Assembly: GCF_036850765.1 (NCBI RefSeq)
Contig: NC_089490.1
Location: forward strand, 105,394,574 to 105,458,573
Length of the DNA stretch: 64,000 bases
Reading direction: 5' to 3'
DNA from: Saccopteryx bilineata
Taxonomy: Eukaryota > Chordata > Mammalia > Chiroptera > Emballonuridae
Part shown: piece by piece, positions 23,872 to 32,224 of the stretch
Layout: every line of letters starts with the position of its first letter
How positions within the stretch are numbered: the stretch's first letter is position 1
Program-made: the position numbers and the translations under genes
The notes under the pieces: generated by a model
Told to the model about the DNA's origin: nothing
Seen by the model: only the letters and a program-made list of their open reading frames with translations
Database searches by the model: none

Positions 23872-26381
23872 TTTAAATTGTGGTAAAATACATTTAACAT
23901 AAAATTTACCATTGTCACCATTTTCAAAGGCACAGTTCAGTGGTATTAAATCATTTAACGTTGTTGTCCAGCCATCTCTACCGTCCCGATAACTCTTTTG
24001 ATTTTGTAAAGTTGACACTCTACCCATTAAACAATAACTCCCTATTTTCCCCTCCTCAGCCCCCTGGCAACCACCATTATACTTTCTGTCTTTATTACAT
24101 GGATGGTCTAAGTCCCTCCCAAGGAGGAATAACACACTATTTGTCTTTTTGTGGCTGGCTATTTCACTTAGCATACCTGCTTCATTCTTGAGCACAGTCC
24201 CCTTATGAACTTTCTTATACAGAATCCCACAGAGGGTCACAATCAGAAGGAACAGCAACACCTGATTAACTGAAATTTAAAAAAGAAACATTCAAATTTA
24301 ACCCATTAAGCTGAAGTTGTGGAAAAGTTTAGAACAGCTGCATAAGGAGTTGCTTTCCCTGACACACGCAGGAGTAGTGGACTTTTCTTTAAGCAGAGAG
24401 CATGCACAGTAAAGAGTAAATAACCTGCGAGACTGTTAATGCGAAGCATGCGTATGTAGTTTAAGGAGGCTCCAGGGATAAACCCAGGCAGTTGGATGGC
24501 AGAGGCTACAACCTTAATGACTATATGATGCTACCTTTTCTGTGCTTGAACTTTGCTTTGAATAATAGGCAACATTCACTTATAGTAATACTTATGATGA
24601 GCCAGTATTTATTTTGAGTACCTGAACCCAGCTATTCTCAGTCTTAGTCATTAGAACCCAGCTGCTTCACAGTCAAGTCAGTCACTGGTCAAGGATGACA
24701 TACAGACAATTCTTGCCCTGGGTGAGAGGTTGGGAGACCCCCTACAAGTCTTCAGGTTCTAAGTCTCCAGGAGCATCTGTTGCAGAACAGTGACACCTGC
24801 CACTGGGGTCAGCGAGAAGGGGAGTAATGAAGCACTGCATTGTTGTTGGTATGAAGCACACACCACTGGTTGTAGCAGAGGCTATCTAGGTTTGTGTTCA
24901 TAGCATTAAGTAACATTAAGTCATAGCATGAGAAATCAGTCCTAATTTCCTATACGGCAGGTAACACAAGCTAGCCAGAATTGAATAACATTGTTCTAGT
25001 CGTATATAGTTGTACAATCACCTTCTTTGTATGATAGGAAATAACTATTATTCTAGTTACAGCAAAGACATAAGCTTTCTATTATAAAGTATACTTATAA
25101 CTTTTAAAATTAATCAATTTAAAGAAAATAGTCATGCAAAGGACAGAAGGAACTCAGATGATGAAAACTGAGTAGGTGCTACATTGCCATATGTGGTGCA
25201 CAAATGTCTGCAGTTTGGAAAACGCTGATAGAAGGAGAAAGAACTGGTATTTGAAGTCACACTCAAATCTCATTTCTACCACTTCCTAGCTGCGTGGCCT
25301 TGGATAGGTTACTTAACCTCTCTGAGCCTCAGTTTGCTCATCTACTAAATGGGGATTTTGAGAATTAACAAAGGCGATGTAAGCCCAATAAAAATTTTAC
25401 AATTGTTGTGATTTATTATTTTTTGTGCATCAAGATACTTTTATTGGCTTCATGCTAATCTATTTTATGGCCCTTGGGCTTTTGTCTTCACATTTGTAAA
25501 ATTTGTAGGAGGAAGGAGTTGAAGAGTATCCAAGAACCAAGGCTCTATGATTCCACCTTACTGACATCCAGCTCCTCTCTGCTTCTGAGTTATCAGATTC
25601 AGCCCAAGACAACCATATACTATTCAGTTTAAAACAAAACTATAGAGAAGCAGAATAGGGACAAAGTTCCATCGTTTATCAACCCATCTGATTAACATAT
25701 ACCTGCCATAGCCAGTTGGGTAAAGTGACCCAATGTCACTAGCCGCCTGATGCTTTCAACAATGGTTGTTACTGCTGATGTAAGGTTGACAGATACATGG
25801 TTTTATTTTTAGCATAAGTATGTCTATGCGATATTTTGGATATACTTATACGAAAAATGTATTCATAGTTTATCTGGAATTCCAATCTAACTAGATATCT
25901 TGTCTTTTCATCTGCTACATCAGGCAACTCTACCCTCACGGTAACAATAACACAATTAGGTTACTACGTTTCCCTCAGATTCACAAACTACTGGAACTAA
26001 AATCTCAGGCAAATCTGGGCTTTGTTGGGGTCTGAGATGATATAATTTGAGTTAACTCTTGAAGAATATAAAATTATAAATGCTAAATTAGGTAGGAACA
26101 TGAATATTTCTTTAGATGAAAAATAAATAATTGCAAGTTTTATACAAACATATGTCCCCCTCTTTCATGATAAGTCCACCTCTGACCAGAATACTAGACA
26201 ACTTTGTATAGGAAATGATGATGCCAAGAGCTGCCTATAGGAAAACTACCCATGATAATCAGCACAGATTTCGGGGGGTAGGGGAGAAAAGGCCAAGATC
26301 CAGCATCACAACAGCCCTCCAGAATATCTTTTAATCATGATTTTCAAGAGTTGTAATCTTACTTTTTCGTAGCAAAGCCAT
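7058..26381 (-). CDS. GLT8D2: Glycosyltransferase 8 domain-containing protein 2 (complete coding region)
   Basis: GLT8D2 belongs to glycosyltransferase family GT8 and is a predicted Golgi/ER type II membrane protein with no firmly established substrate. Nine coding exons, in gene order 26363-26381, 24177-24269, 18627-18798, 16642-16759, 15532-15616, 14827-14939, 12326-12492, 10783-10895 and 7058-7230, sum to 1053 nt. That is 350 residues with no internal stop, against 349 in human. Residues about 7-26 form the hydrophobic signal anchor (NQVLLFLLIVTLCGILY). YLDDDVIVQGD at about 154-164 holds the metal-binding DxD motif. NMT at about 234 is an N-glycosylation sequon, and HWNGRHKPW at about 313-321 is the typical C-terminal GT8 motif. 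All splice junctions are GT-AG and phases join. The C-terminus is NHHDS rather than NHHS. Confidence 0.97.
7290..8040 (-). mobile_element. Old L1/HAL1 fragment, antisense
   Basis: The plus strand reads phrases typical of reversed ancient L1/HAL1, for example GGACATTTAGGTTGTTTCTA and GTAGGTGGAATTGCTAGACT. It lies in a GLT8D2 intron, sense to that gene. Confidence 0.55.
8250..8440 (-). mobile_element. L1 3' end, antisense
   Basis: Reads GGTGACATTGATCAATAAGA and GGTTTCAAGTAAACATTTCT, the same type of tail seen at 59865-60010. I associate it with bat L1s. Confidence 0.55.
8445..8590 (-). mobile_element. tRNA-derived SINE, family D
   Basis: Minus orientation. The head ends AAACCACCCAGCCAGGGC and the GAGAGAGAG tract lies at the tail side. 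Confidence 0.75.
8973..9188 (-). mobile_element. tRNA-derived SINE, family C
   Basis: Minus orientation, perfect 16-bp duplication TGTCCCATAACTTTTT at 8957-8972 and 9189-9204. The head reads CTGTGCCACCGCAGGTCAGG. Confidence 0.88.
10130..10340 (-). repeat. MIR element
   Basis: Contains GAAGAAACTAAGGCACAGAG and AGGTTAACTTGCCCAGGACC, the reversed MIR core. Confidence 0.75.
10783..10895 (-). CDS. GLT8D2: GLT8D2 coding exon
   Basis: The acceptor is TTTTCTTAG and the donor is CTGG|GTAAGT. It encodes ENLYSSSLGGGVATSPMLIV, then FHGKYSTINPLWHIRHL. A run of G in the GGGV codons is a slippage-prone spot, but the frame is intact here. Confidence 0.96.
11030..11160 (-). repeat. Fragment of an ancient L1-type repeat
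   Basis: Reads TTCCATGTACTTCTCTAGTT and AGTATTGATATTTTACCATT, resembling a reversed ancient L1 segment. Low certainty. Confidence 0.35.
11170..11372 (-). mobile_element. tRNA-derived SINE, family C
   Basis: Minus orientation. The tail side has TTTTATTTATTCATTTTA and the head ends CACTGCACCACCACAGGC. Confidence 0.85.
11618..11795 (+). mobile_element. tRNA-derived SINE, family C
   Basis: Starts GACCTGTGGTGGCACAGTGG and ends AAAATCAATAAATAAAATAT. A second family C copy is inserted at its A-rich tail. Confidence 0.82.
11796..11988 (-). mobile_element. tRNA-derived SINE, family C, inserted in the tail of the previous one
   Basis: Minus orientation. It abuts the A-rich tail at 11765-11795, and CAATAAAAT-type sequence follows on the other side, giving a tail-to-tail SINE pair. 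Confidence 0.82.
12326..12492 (-). CDS. GLT8D2: GLT8D2 coding exon with N-glycosylation sequon
   Basis: 167 nt, acceptor CTTTGCAG, donor GGA|GTATGT. It encodes NTYMGYLDYRKKAIKDLGIS, PSTCSFNPGVIVANMTEW and KHQRITKQLEKWMQKNV. NMT is a sequon. FNPGV is a conserved GT8 core segment. Confidence 0.96.
12649..12821. mobile_element. Fold-back hAT-type DNA transposon, 173 bp
   Basis: Ends CAGGGGTCTCAAACTCGCGG and, as reverse complement, CAGGGGTCTCAAACTCGTGG. The outer 80 bp of each side are near-complementary, giving a hairpin-like element. The flanking octamers CTCTAAAT and CAAATGAT do not match well. It is related to the copy at 19222. Confidence 0.8.
12840..13635 (+). mobile_element. L2 LINE 3' region
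   Basis: Shows the L2 signature phrases CAGGGCCTTTGCAATTGCTG and TTGCTTGGAATGTTTGTCCC, then GGTTTAGGCTCAGCAG and TTTCCATGATCACCCTAT. Old and diverged. Confidence 0.7.
13636..13815 (+). repeat. Left arm of a 180-bp inverted duplication
   Basis: From CCCCACTTCCACTCAGCAGT to CTTAATCACCATCTGT. Its reverse complement occurs at 14519-14699 with one visible difference, GGGAAAGTT against GGGACAAGTT. The body resembles a MIR element. Confidence 0.92.
14010..14240 (-). repeat. MIR element in the inverted-repeat spacer
   Basis: Contains GCCAGGCACTGTTCTAAGAA, CTCACAATGACTCTCCC and GGTCACAAAGTGATAGAGCC, the reversed MIR pattern. Confidence 0.7.
14519..14699 (-). repeat. Right arm of the 180-bp inverted duplication
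   Basis: Starts ACAGATGGTGATTAAGAGCC and ends GAGTGGAAGTGGGG. Near-perfect reverse complement of 13636-13815. The spacer is 703 bp. Both arms lie in the GLT8D2 intron between exons 12326-12492 and 14827-14939. Confidence 0.92.
14827..14939 (-). CDS. GLT8D2: GLT8D2 coding exon
   Basis: The acceptor is AAATTCAG and the donor is CTGCAG|GTGAGC. It encodes DIQELYDTTLALGHAAAFSD, then DCDSPSFQDTNRHVGLQ. One arm of a 180-bp inverted duplication ends 127 bp inside the intron that follows. Confidence 0.95.
15532..15616 (-). CDS. GLT8D2: GLT8D2 coding exon with the DxD motif
   Basis: An 85-nt exon after TTAACAG, ending CAAG|GTATAC. It encodes LNFVRFYLPLLTHQHEKVIY, then LDDDVIVQ. DDD is the metal and UDP-sugar binding DxD motif of GT8 enzymes and is intact. 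Confidence 0.95.
15842..15876. repeat. (CA)n-rich simple repeat
   Basis: Imperfect CACA/CACC tract in a GLT8D2 intron. Confidence 0.7.
16642..16759 (-). CDS. GLT8D2: GLT8D2 coding exon
   Basis: The acceptor is TTCTTTAG and the donor is CCG|GTGAGT. It encodes KWIEHSKLREINFKVVEFNP, then MVLKGKIRPDSSRPELLQP, 118 nt in phase with its neighbours. Confidence 0.95.
16879..17255 (+). mobile_element. tRNA-derived SINE, family A
   Basis: Starts GCCCTGGCCAGTTGGCTAAG and ends TTCAGAAAAATACAAAAAAT. It carries the CTCF-like motif on the minus strand at 17142-17160. Confidence 0.87.
17851..18040 (+). mobile_element. tRNA-derived SINE, family D
   Basis: Starts CCCTGGCTGGATAGCTCAGT with a well preserved tRNA-like B-box region (GGTTGCTGGTTTGATCCC) and ends in CT and TA simple repeats (about 17965-18035). 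Confidence 0.82.
18627..18798 (-). CDS. GLT8D2: GLT8D2 coding exon, start of the GT8 domain
   Basis: The acceptor is GTTTCCAG and the donor is CG|GTCAGT. It encodes DDDAEPPEELEEEIPIVICA, then AAGRMGAAMAAINSIYSN and LFYVVGLRNTLSRI. It contains the acidic stem and the first strand and helix of the nucleotide-sugar binding fold. Confidence 0.95.
18960..19715 (+). repeat. Old LTR-like repeat interrupted by a hAT element
   Basis: Sequence such as TCCCTTGAAGCTTTATGTGG before, and GAGTGAGAAAATAAAATTTC after, the hAT copy at 19222-19591. Similar phrases occur at 47455-47760. I cannot name the family with confidence. Confidence 0.35.
19222..19591. mobile_element. Non-autonomous hAT-type DNA transposon, 370 bp
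   Basis: Ends CAGGGGTCTCAAACTC and GAGTTTGAGACCCCTG are perfect inverted repeats, flanked by a perfect 8-bp target duplication CTCTAGAT (19214-19221, 19592-19599). 8-bp duplications are diagnostic of hAT. No transposase frame. Confidence 0.92.
19940..20309 (-). mobile_element. tRNA-derived SINE, family A
   Basis: Minus orientation with TAATTTATTATT-like duplications on both sides. CTCF-like motif at 20023-20041. Confidence 0.86.
20350..20500 (-). mobile_element. Old L1/HAL1 fragment, antisense
   Basis: Reads TTTCCACTCAACATACCATG and ATATCTTTCCATGTCAATGT, typical of a reversed HAL1/L1. Confidence 0.5.
20638..20966 (+). mobile_element. tRNA-derived SINE, family B
   Basis: Starts GCCTGACCAGGCGGTGGCAC, ends in AATAAATAAATAAA, with AAAAGCCACT duplications at both ends. 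Confidence 0.87.
21130..22048 (+). mobile_element. MLT1-type LTR, split by an L1 insertion
   Basis: The left part (to 21383) and right part (from 21896) form one MLT1-like LTR: TATGTTGAAGCCCAAACTTC, CAATATGATTGGCATCC, then GACCTTGGACTGCCAGCCTC and GAGAAAATAAATGTCCATTG. The 21384-21879 insert interrupts it. Confidence 0.75.
21384..21879 (+). mobile_element. L1 3' end with an unusual 5' segment
   Basis: From about 21442 this is an L1 3' end (CTATGGAATACTACTCAGCC, GGAATACTACT, then a G-rich tract and AAAATTAATAAAAATTTA). It is flanked by a perfect 16-bp duplication AAAAAGGCAGCCATCT (21368-21383, 21880-21895). The first 55 or so bases are not obviously L1 and end in an A12 run. Confidence 0.82.
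22115..22560 (-). mobile_element. L1 3' region, antisense
   Basis: The minus frame reads MEYSSTIKRNRLLTHAMICR, and the plus strand has GGAGTACTCCACTGTATGGA, typical of a reversed L1 tail. Confidence 0.7.
23005..23359 (-). mobile_element. tRNA-derived SINE, family B (variant)
   Basis: Minus orientation with TGCAACAT duplications. The middle has extra repeats of the CTCAAGCCAG unit. Confidence 0.83.
23510..23655 (-). mobile_element. Old hAT (Charlie-type) MER fragment
   Basis: Contains GAAATGCTGATTCTCAGGCC and TTGAGGAACACTG; a related copy in the other orientation lies at 52015-52175. Confidence 0.5.
23826..23859. repeat. (CA)n microsatellite
   Basis: Uninterrupted CA dinucleotide run of about 17 units, at the 3' edge of an L1 fragment. 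Confidence 0.95.
23866..24176 (-). mobile_element. Old L1 3' end adjoining GLT8D2 exon 2
   Basis: On the minus strand it reads TATGCTAAGTGAAATAGCCA, AGTATAATGGTGGTTGCCAG and finally ACAATTTAAATG, the standard order of an ancient L1 3' end. It starts exactly at the splice donor of the membrane-anchor exon. Confidence 0.75.
24177..24269 (-). CDS. GLT8D2: GLT8D2 coding exon encoding the membrane anchor
   Basis: After an AAATTTCAG acceptor it reads NQVLLFLLIVTLCGILYKKV, then HKGTVLKNEA, and ends at GCAG|GTATGC. The hydrophobic run followed by KK is a type II signal anchor. The donor lies at the very edge of an old L1 3' fragment (see findings). Confidence 0.95.
24270..26362. other. GLT8D2 intron between the first two coding exons
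   Basis: Mostly unassigned AT-rich sequence. A MIR lies at 25240-25400. No exon or young transposon recognised. Confidence 0.7.
25240..25400 (+). repeat. MIR element
   Basis: Contains CTAGCTGCGTGGCCTTGGAT and CTCTCTGAGCCTCAGTTTGC, a well preserved MIR core. Confidence 0.8.
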
Positions 26382-26409
26382 GTATGTTCACGTGGATAAA
26401 AACTGTGAC
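26363..26409 (-). CDS. GLT8D2: GLT8D2 start-codon exon (coding part 26363-26381)
   Basis: On the minus strand a CTACAG acceptor leads to 28 nt of leader, then ATGGCTTTGCTACGAAAAA and a GTAAGA donor. It encodes MALLRK plus the first base of Ile. The start is the one recalled for the human protein, and it lies ahead of the membrane anchor. The acceptor, and so the 5' limit, is inferred. Confidence 0.88.
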
Positions 26410-27089
26410 CTGTAGATTGAAGAATAAAATTTTGTTTAGAACAGAATTAACTCAAAAGTCATTATGCAATTCTTAAAGACAATGTCTTTGACTATCTGAT
26501 ACGTGACCAATTATGCAATCATTCCTTACTGTTCTGAACCTAGAAGAGCATCCTTGGGAAAGAGAATAACAGCAAGTGCAAAGGCCCTGTGATGAAAGAG
26601 CTCTGAGTGTTCTAGGTATTTCAGGAAGGTCAATGTGGCTGTAACATAGTAGACTAAGGGGGATGCTGGCCAGAAGAGGCTGGAGACAGACTGTGGTGTC
26701 TGTAAAGGAGTTTGGATCAACTGAGCTGGGGAGTGCACCAGGAAAAGAAATCAGGAAAGGCCTGATTTGATCAGAAGGAAAGTATCTTCAAAGGAACTCT
26801 GAAGAGATGCCAAAGACAGATTCGGGATAAGATCTGCCAGTCTTTCATTGTTGTACACTGTCGGAAGTAATTAAAATGCCTACCTTCTCACAGCTTCATA
26901 TTGACCAATGTTTAAAAGCCCTTCTGCCTCTATATTAAAGATTATAAAAAATAAAGAAGGGGTCAGCATACAAAATGAAGGGTTTTTTTTACTTTTTCTT
27001 CTGAGAGTTTGTGGTTTTGTATTTTACATTTACATTCTGAGTCAATTTTTGTATATAGCATGAGGTGTGAAGCTTATTTATGTATTTTA

Positions 27090-27416
27090 GTGCATGTGTG
27101 TGCAAGGGGAATCGGACAGACGCCTGGAAGGGAGAGAGATGAGAAGCACCAATTCTTCATTGTGGCATCTTTGTACATTGATTGTTTTCTCATATGTGCC
27201 TTGACCAGGGGGCTCCAGCAGAGCGAGTGACCCTTTGCTCAAGCCAGTGACTTTGGGCTTCAAGCCAGTGATCTTTGGGCTCAAGCCAGCGACCATGGGG
27301 TCATGTCTATGATCCCATGCTCAAGCCAGCAACCCCGTGCTTAAGCCCGTGACCTCGGGGTTTCTAACCTGGGTCCTCTGCATCCCAGTCCAATGCTCTA
27401 TCTGCCTGGTCAGGCA
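27090..27416 (-). mobile_element. tRNA-derived SINE, family B (diverged)
   Basis: Minus orientation with repeated AAGCCAGTGACTTTGGGC-like units. The head is damaged (CTCTATCTGCCTGGTCAGGC). Confidence 0.75.
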
Positions 27417-29043
27417 TAAAGTTTATTTTTTTTTAGCATATAAATATCTTGTTCTAGGACCACATAGTAAGAAAACTGCCCTTTCCACTGAATTGATTTT
27501 TTTTCTTTAATACATATATTTCATTCCAACTTCAGAGTGTCCTAAGGGAAACTTGAGATCTGCCAAGGAGTTTGAATCTAGATGATGAACTATTTCCCAA
27601 AGAAGGAAGAGAGGTCTCAACACAGGTTTTGGATTCTCTTCTATACTTTCTACAAGAAGGATTATAGATCTGCATAGCCATCAGTAGCTAAAAAGTGGGG
27701 TTGATTTTCAAATAAAGAGTTGACAGTGTGCTCAAAGTAGCACCAGGATTAAGGAGGCAAGAGAAGAGAAAAGGGTTAATTCATCATGAAAACGTTTCAG
27801 CCAAATATTTCTCCAAATTAAAATCTTATCATTTCACAATAATCTGGAGTATTTTATCTGTGCTCTGAAATCCGGAGAGCTAACAAACTATTCTCAAAAC
27901 ATAGTTGTTATAACTCTGCTTTCTGGTTGTCCCAGCTTACAATTTATCTATATGCTTATTATACTACCTTGCGTATTCATTAGAAGCAATGAGCTTTAAG
28001 AGAAGCATAGGATAGCTGAGCAGTTCTGATGGCAAAAGATGAAGTTAACTATTAGAAAAGAATTTTAGATGATAAAACTCATTTTAGTCTGTAAATCTAA
28101 TGTACATTCACTTCTTTGTGGCATTTAGCCAATCACCCCAGGAGCTGGAAACTGACTTCCTTTATGTTAGAAAAAAAAAAGTTTATTGGTTACAAATAAC
28201 AAATTGTCTTAAAAATTCAAAGTTTATTTTAAATTAAGTTGATTCTTCTTAATTACGGTTCTTCAAAGGAACTTCTGAACTTGACATTTGACTGGAGGCA
28301 GCAAACAGGCATAATACCCCTTAGAACTGCGCAACATGAAGGAACAGCCTGCGGGAGACAACTGAGACAGGCGGGATGTCACAGCACCCCAGGGCGTCTT
28401 CATGAACCAAAGTGTTGTGAAAACTTGTTGAAAGTGATCTAGGGGAAACTCTTCAACAGAGATTTGATTTAAGTCTTTAGTTCACTGTAAACAACCGGCT
28501 ACAACATCCCTTTTATTTTCCCGGATGGAGACTGGATACCCAGAGCTCTGAGTGCATCTGCAGTGACCCTTGTCCTCTTCCCCCCTTTCACCCGGGAAAG
28601 AATCAAGCCAAAACAGCACTTGACTTAGGATTCTTCCGAGATTGGTTTCAGGTACTTTTTTTTTATCAATTAATTTATGATTTTAGATGATACACACCTT
28701 AGGCTGACTTTTTGAAGCAATATAAGCCTACAATGATCTTTGGCCACATGGCACACACCCCACATACACACTCCATGAAGGAAGGCCATCTGGTCCCACA
28801 GGAGAGAATGAGATGGGAAGACAAGAAGGGTGCCAGCGCTGAGACCCGGAGGCCATCTCCTCCTTGGGTGTCCCAGTTAGCCAAGCCAGTAAATCCCCCT
28901 TGTTTCCTTAAAGCGGTTGCTTTGCAATGAAGTTCAGTGTCTTACAACCAAGAATCCTTACAAATACATTCCCTGTGGCCAGAATGGTGTGCCCATATAG
29001 GGAGAAGTTTGCAGGGGCCAGATAATAACACAGGAGCACCTGA

Positions 29044-29215
29044 CCTGTGGTGGCACAGTGGGCAAAGCATCAACCTGGAACACTGAGGTCACCAGTTCGA
29101 AACTCTGGGCTTGCCCAGTCAAGGCACATATGGGGGTTGATGTTTCCTGCTTCCCCCCATCTCTCTCCATCTCTCTCTCTCTCTCTCTCCCTTTCTCTTT
29201 TAATATTCTAAAATG
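29044..29215 (+). mobile_element. tRNA-derived SINE, family C
   Basis: Starts GACCTGTGGTGGCACAGTGG, CT-rich tail. Confidence 0.83.
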
Positions 29216-29234
29216 TATATTAAAAAAGTACAGT

Positions 29235-29475
29235 AGCTATCATTTATTGAGAGCTTCATTTTCTCCCAGCTCTATACTGATCATGTAGGCACATTATCCC
29301 CTTTCATTCTTACTACACCTGTCAGGTGGATATATTTCTATTTCCATGTTTCAAATGAGGAAATTGTGGTTCAGAGAGGTTCAACAACTTGCCCAAAATT
29401 AGAAAGCTAGTAAATGGCAGAGCAAGGATTTGAAGTGAAAGGCTTTCTGACTTCTAAGACTATGTCTTTAGCCAC
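29235..29475 (-). repeat. MIR element
   Basis: Contains TTGTGGTTCAGAGAGGTTCA, ACTTGCCCAAAATTAG and TAGTAAATGGCAGAGC. Confidence 0.78.
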
Positions 29476-29929
29476 AGGTGCTGGAGTTCTTGAAGGACCA
29501 TTGTGGCTCCCCCAGGAAGCAGGTGAGTTGAGCTCCAGGTAATAGATGTCGCTGTGAGCTGGTCAAGTTTTACAGCTCATGGGCAAAGTTGGTCTGCTTG
29601 CTCCTGAGTGCTCGTTACTCTGAGATCATGCCAGAATCAGAGAAATCGTAAGCGTTGAGTCATCTGAGGAGGACCCATCTCTCCCCTATCCACCACGTTG
29701 CCAACTCTAAAATCTCTTTAAGACAAAGCAAGAGGCTTCAGGAAACTGAAAATGACACATTGAATGGCAAGGTGCAGCAGTGGTGAGTCAAGGAGGGAAA
29801 TTCCTGAAGCAGGTTCTTGTAGGAAACCTAAGCTGCTTTTAGAATACAAGGCAGAGTGAAGTCCTTGAGAAGTATGTGCTTTAAAAAACAAAGCCTGGTT
29901 TATTTGACTTTTTAAAGGTATATGAAGTA

Positions 29930-30110
29930 GCTTGACCTGTGGTGGTGCAGTGGATAAAGTGTTGACCTGGAAACGCTGAGGTTGCCGGTTCAAAACCCTG
30001 GGCTTGCCTGGTCAAGGCACATATGGGAGTTGATGTTTCCTGCTCTTCCTTTCTGTCTGTCTGTCGGTCTGTCTCTCTTCTCTCTAAAAAAAATGAATAA
30101 ATAAAAAATA
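29930..30110 (+). mobile_element. tRNA-derived SINE, family C
   Basis: Duplications TTTAAAGGTATATGAAGT (29911-29928) and TTTAAAGGTCTATGAAGT (30111-30128) differ at one base. Confidence 0.87.
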
Positions 30111-30404
30111 TTTAAAGGTCTATGAAGTGATATAAAGATTCACCATGCCCGATTGGCTTCCTTCTCTCCATCATCACAACTTCATCTCATCTGGAACAGT
30201 GGTGCTTTCTGTTTAAGCTGCTGTAATTTGGTGCCGCTGCTACATATAGTCAAGAGTATTTTAATAGATTAAGTAGGTGCTCAAAGAATGTGTGCAGCTC
30301 TTAGATCTGGTAAAGGGATCAGAGTTGTAAGGAGGTAGAAAACTGAAGAAGGGAGTCAGGGACAGGAGCTGGAGGGAACAGCCACGGGACATCTATCTCT
30401 CTCT

Positions 30405-30592
30405 CTCTCTTTTTAAGATTTTATTTATTCATTTCAGAGAGGAAAGCAAGAAAGAGAAAGAGAGAGAGAAGGGGGGAGGAGTAGGAAGCATCAACTCCCA
30501 TATGTGCCTTGACCACGGAAGCCAGGGTTTCGAACTGGCAATCTCAGTGTTCCAGGTAAATACTTTATCCACTGTGCCACCACAGGCCAGGC
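30405..30592 (-). mobile_element. tRNA-derived SINE, family C
   Basis: Minus orientation, head CTGTGCCACCACAGGCCAGG. Confidence 0.83.
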
Positions 30593-30729
30593 ATGAGCTG
30601 TCTTTTTTTTTTTTTTTTTACAGAAACAGAGTCAGAGAGAGGGATAGATAGGGACAGACAGGAGGATAGATAGGGACAGACAGGAATGGAGAGAGATGAG
30701 AAGCATCAATAATCAGTTTTTTTTTTGTT

Positions 30730-31118
30730 TTTTTTTCATTTTTCTGAAGCTGGAAACGGGGAGAGACAGTCAGACAGACTCCTGCATGCGCCCGACTGGG
30801 ATCCACCCGGCACGCCCACCAGGGGCGACGCTCTGCCCACCAGGGGGCGATGCTCTGCCCATCCTGGGCGTCGCCATATTGCAACCAGAGCCACTCTAGC
30901 GCCTGAGGCAGAGGCCACAGAGCCATCCCCAGCGCCCGGGCCATCTCTGCTCCAATGGAGCCTTAGCTGCGGGAGGGGAAGAGAGAGACAGAGAGGAAAG
31001 CGCGGCGGAGGGGTGGAGAAGTAAATGGGCGCTTCTCCTGTGTGCCCTGGCCGGGAATCGAACCCGGGTCCTCCGCACGCTAGGCCGACGCTCTACCGCT
31101 GAGCCAACCGGCCAGGGC
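30730..31118 (-). mobile_element. tRNA-derived SINE, family A, nested
   Basis: Flanked by AATAATCAGTTTTTT on both sides, which is internal sequence of the host SINE. Contains two tandem CTCF-like segments, the better at 30834-30852. Confidence 0.87.
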
Positions 31119-31290
31119 AATAATCAGTTTTTTGTTGCGACACCTTAGTTGTTCATTGATTGCTTTCTCATATGTGCCTTGACCGTGGGCTTTCAGCAGA
31201 CCGACCGAGTAACCCCTTGCTCAAGCCAGATGAGCCTGCGCTCAAGCTGGCAACCTCGGAGTATTGAGCCAGGGTCCTCTGCATCCCAGT

Positions 31291-31339
31291 GTGGGTGGGG
31301 TAGGGTTGATCAAGAGTAAAAGAAACTAAAGATACAACA
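31291..31339. repeat. Inverted templated insertion within a SINE
   Basis: GTGGGTGGGGTAGGGTTGAT through GATACAACA interrupts the SINE between CCCAGT and CCGACGCTC. It is the exact reverse complement of part of 32902-32954; the match is 53 bp with the flanking CAGT. Confidence 0.92.
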
Positions 31340-31599
31340 TCCCCGACGCTCTATCCATTGTGCCACCGCCTGGTCAGGCAGGCATGGGCTATCTTAAGAA
31401 CAGGTAGAAGAAGAGGCAGAGACCTGGGGTCAAGAGAAACTGGAATGTCTGGGGCCAAGCCTGGGAGAGGATATTCTGGGTTAACATAGTTCCTGAGGGG
31501 AAGGTAATGCACCCTAGGACGCATTCCTACGCAGGGAAAGCTCTGGGTGCATGGGAAGGGCAGACCACCTGCCACCTCTCCACTTCCTGTGTGTGGTGT

Positions 31600-32005
31600 G
31601 CAGATCTCCACACCCAGACCTCCCTGTCTCTCTCAGAGTAAAAGCAGAAGTCATTACACTGTCCTACAAAATCTCACATGATCACACTGGCCTCCTTGCT
31701 AGACACTCTCCTGCCTCAGAGCCTTTGCACTTGCTGGCCCCTCCACCCAGAACACTACTCCCAGATATCCACATGGCTTCCTCCTTCATTTCCCTCGGCT
31801 CTCAGTCAAAAGCCCCTAACCCCAACCATGCATAGGTTACTTCTCAGCAAGTACCATCATCCAACATGCTCCCTATTTTACTACTGGTTTATTGTCTTCC
31901 CTCCCAAAGACAGAGTATAGGCTCCATGAAGGCAGGGAATTTTGTCTGTTTTGTTCATCGCCATATGCCCAGCCCAAATTCCTGGCAATATAATCCATCA
32001 AAAAT
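31600..32005 (+). mobile_element. L2 LINE 3' region
   Basis: Contains TCAGAGCCTTTGCACTTGCT, AGTATAGGCTCCATGAAGGC and AGGGAATTTTGTCTGTTTTG, all L2 3' phrases. Confidence 0.78.
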
Positions 32006-32009
32006 AATG

Positions 32010-32203
32010 GCCTGACCTGTGGAAGCGCAGTGGATAAAGCATCGACCTGGAAATGCTGAGGTCGCCGGTTTGAAATCCTGGGCTTGCCTGGTCAAGGCAC
32101 ATATGGGAGTTGATGCTTCCAGCTCCTCCCCCCCACCTCTGTCTCTCCTCTCTCTCTCTCCCCCTCTCCTCTCTAAAATGAATAAATAAAAAAACAAAAA
32201 AAA
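32010..32203 (+). mobile_element. tRNA-derived SINE, family C
   Basis: Starts GCCTGACCTGTGGAAGCGCA, ends AAAATGAATAAATAAAAAAA. Inserted in L2-derived sequence. Confidence 0.85.
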
Positions 32204-32224
32204 ATATTTACAGAGTTAAGAGAT

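Larger units (their letters stand above)
30602..31379 (-). mobile_element. Family B SINE containing a nested SINE and a templated insertion
   Basis: The outer element runs from a T-rich tail at 30602 to the head CCGCCTGGTCAGGC at 31379. It is split by a family A SINE (about 30724-31118) and by a 49-bp foreign segment at 31291-31339. Confidence 0.85.

Noticed and set aside
23800..24261. 153-codon minus-strand open frame with a poly-CV tail
   Set aside because: Only its first part (GLT8D2 exon 2) is coding. The rest is L1-derived intron and a CA repeat.
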